Origin: Sedimenticola hydrogenitrophicus
GTDB taxonomy: Bacteria > Pseudomonadota > Gammaproteobacteria > Chromatiales > Chromatiaceae
DNA: 64,000 nucleotides
NCBI RefSeq assembly: GCF_029017505.1
Contig: NZ_JAQGEI010000028.1
Span: forward strand, 1 to 64,000
Direction: 5' to 3'
Part shown: positions 62,635 through 64,000 of the stretch, one piece after another
How positions within the stretch are numbered: the first letter of the stretch is position 1
Layout of the letters: each line of letters begins with the position of its first letter
Notes under the pieces: model-generated
Database searches by the model: none
What the model saw: only the letters and a program-made list of their open reading frames with translations
What the model was told of the DNA's origin: nothing
Made by a program: the position numbers and the translations under genes

Positions 62635-63462
62635 ATGGCCAAACATCGCATTTTCACCCTTGCACTCATCCTGCTGCTGCTCTCGGGCTGCTCCCTGCTG
62701 CCCAAGGAGAAGGACGAAACCCTCGGCTGGAGCGCCCAGAAATTTTATTCCGAGGCCAGCTTCGCCATGTCGGATGGTGACTATGAAACGGCCATCAAGT
62801 ATTTCGAGGGCCTGGAATCCCGCTACCCCTTCGGACGCTACGCCATGCAGGCCCAGCTCGATGTGGCCTACGCCTATTACAAGGATGGCAATCATGAATC
62901 CGCCATCGCCGCCGCGGACCGCTTCATCCGCCTGCATCCGCGCAACCCCCATGTGGATTACGCCTATTACCTCAAGGGAATCGTCAATTTCAATCGCAAC
63001 CTGAGCTTCATCACCCGTTTCATTCCCACCGACACCTCACAGCGCGACCCCGGTTCGACCATCGAGTCGTTCAATGACTTTGCCGAGCTGGTGCGCCGCT
63101 TCCCGGAGAGCCAGTATGCCGAGGATGCCCGCAAACGCATGTACTACCTGCGCAATAACCTGGCCAACCATGAAGTCCACGTGGCCCGTTACTACATGAA
63201 GCGCGGCGCTTACCTGGCGGCAGCCAATCGCAGCGTGACCGTGGTCGAGAAGTACCAGCGCACACCGGCGGTCAAGGATGCCCTGGAGATCATGATCGCC
63301 GCCTACGAAAAGCTGGGACTGGAGAAACTCTCCGCCGATGCCGAGCGGGTGCTGGCGGTCAATCTGCAGAATGGCGCACTGGACGTGGCGCAAGCCGAGT
63401 ACACGGAAAAGAAATCGCTCGGAAAGGCAGTCTGGGACTACTTCGAACTGGACGAGAACTGA
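62635..63462 (+). CDS. bamD: BamD, outer-membrane assembly lipoprotein
   Basis: This 275-residue lipoprotein of the BAM complex has a signal with lipobox LLSGC (Cys at about 19) and TPR-type repeats, with conserved segments YEAIKYFEGLESRYPFG-like (YETAIKYFEGLESRYPFGR, about 46-64), YAYYLKGIVNFN (about 109) and FPESQYAEDARKRMYYLRNN (about 157-176). The ATG at 62635 gives a proper lipoprotein leader; the frame also extends upstream through a repeat. It is essential in most gammaproteobacteria and diverges from rluD. Confidence 0.95.
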   Translation: MAKHRIFTLALILLLLSGCSLLPKEKDETLGWSAQKFYSEASFAMSDGDYETAIKYFEGLESRYPFGRYAMQAQLDVAYAYYKDGNHESAIAAADRFIRLHPRNPHVDYAYYLKGIVNFNRNLSFITRFIPTDTSQRDPGSTIESFNDFAELVRRFPESQYAEDARKRMYYLRNNLANHEVHVARYYMKRGAYLAAANRSVTVVEKYQRTPAVKDALEIMIAAYEKLGLEKLSADAERVLAVNLQNGALDVAQAEYTEKKSLGKAVWDYFELDEN

Positions 63463-63472
63463 GCGCGTCCGC

Positions 63473-63495
63473 GTGGGCACAAAAAGCGTGCCCAC
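63473..63495. repeat. Inverted repeat after bamD
   Basis: GTGGGCAC-AAAAAGC-GTGCCCAC is a perfect 8-bp inverted repeat just after the bamD stop, followed by CCTAC. It resembles the shorter palindrome at 58714-58741. Confidence 0.65.
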
Positions 63496-63535
63496 CCTAC
63501 GGCCTCCGCTCTACCGCCTCCATCCCTGGACAAAC

Positions 63536-63560
63536 AAGGGGCGCCGCAGCGCCCCTTTTT
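63536..63560. terminator. Bidirectional Rho-independent terminator between bamD and the PII gene
   Basis: The stem AAGGGGCGC / GCGCCCCTT with a CGCA loop is followed by TTT on the plus strand and preceded by an A-containing flank, so it can serve both convergent genes. Confidence 0.88.
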
Positions 63561-63578
63561 GTTGGTTCAAATAAGCAC

Positions 63579-63941
<363 letters not shown>

Positions 63942-64000
63942 TTACCGCACCAGCGGTGTATTTACTGATTCATGACCGCTCATATTACCGGAAATAAAAC

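Overview
The window is high-GC DNA from a gammaproteobacterium. The gene content (flavocytochrome c sulfide dehydrogenase, a second sulfide:quinone-reductase-like flavoprotein, nitric-oxide-reductase accessory genes, respiratory formate dehydrogenase, NAD-reducing [NiFe] hydrogenase, YadGH, PtsP, RppH, BamD, GcvR-like protein) fits a facultatively anaerobic sulfur- and hydrogen-oxidising chemolithotroph, perhaps Chromatiales or Sedimenticolaceae-like. That placement is inference from gene content. No rRNA, tRNA, phage, transposase gene or CRISPR array was seen.

Layout. 0.4-5.0 kb: norE-norF-norQ-(Fe-S protein)-norD, without norCB in view. 5.4-9.1 kb: tetraheme NapC/NirT cytochrome, exported ankyrin protein, fccA, fccB, ending in a strong terminator. 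9.4-12.5 kb: a diheme cytochrome and a divergent hybrid sensor kinase. 12.6-24.1 kb, all minus strand: a formate dehydrogenase region read from right to left as DUF3305, DUF3306, an Fe-S protein, a TorD-like chaperone, a small Tat protein, fdhA, fdhB, fdhC, then a DsrM/NarI-like cytochrome b and a DsrK/HdrD-like Fe-S protein. 24.4-25.8 kb: moaA and a small conserved gene. 25.9-29.6 kb: sortase, its VIT/VWA substrate and the OmpA-like pdsO. 29.9-36.2 kb: an HTH/PBP-like regulator, a sensor kinase with a sigma-54 activator, and mobB with a good sigma-54 promoter. 36.3-39.1 kb: pdsR-pdsS, the two-component pair dedicated to the sortase system, separated from it by about 7 kb. 39.1-49.5 kb: yadGH, an SQR-like protein, ptsP-rppH, a HAD phosphatase, small proteins and a protein kinase-HDOD-GAF fusion. 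49.6-54.7 kb: hoxFUYHW. 54.9-63.9 kb: housekeeping genes clpB, plsC-like, def, gcvR-like, pgeF, rluD, bamD and a PII gene.

How it fits together. Sulfide (FccAB), formate (FdhABC) and H2 (HoxFUYH) are electron donors feeding cytochromes, quinone and NAD; the nor accessory genes and NapC-type cytochrome point to nitrogen-oxide respiration. MoaA and MobB supply molybdenum cofactor for formate dehydrogenase.

The most unusual structural feature is the density of small palindromic repeats in the intergenic gaps. Several look like non-autonomous transposable elements: one 208-bp element is flanked by an 8-bp direct repeat (AGTACGCC), and two members of another family are flanked by 10-11-bp direct repeats, one of them inserted exactly at the stop codon separating a response-regulator gene from its kinase gene. 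The most interesting functional proposal is that the formate dehydrogenase is joined to a DsrMK-like membrane module.
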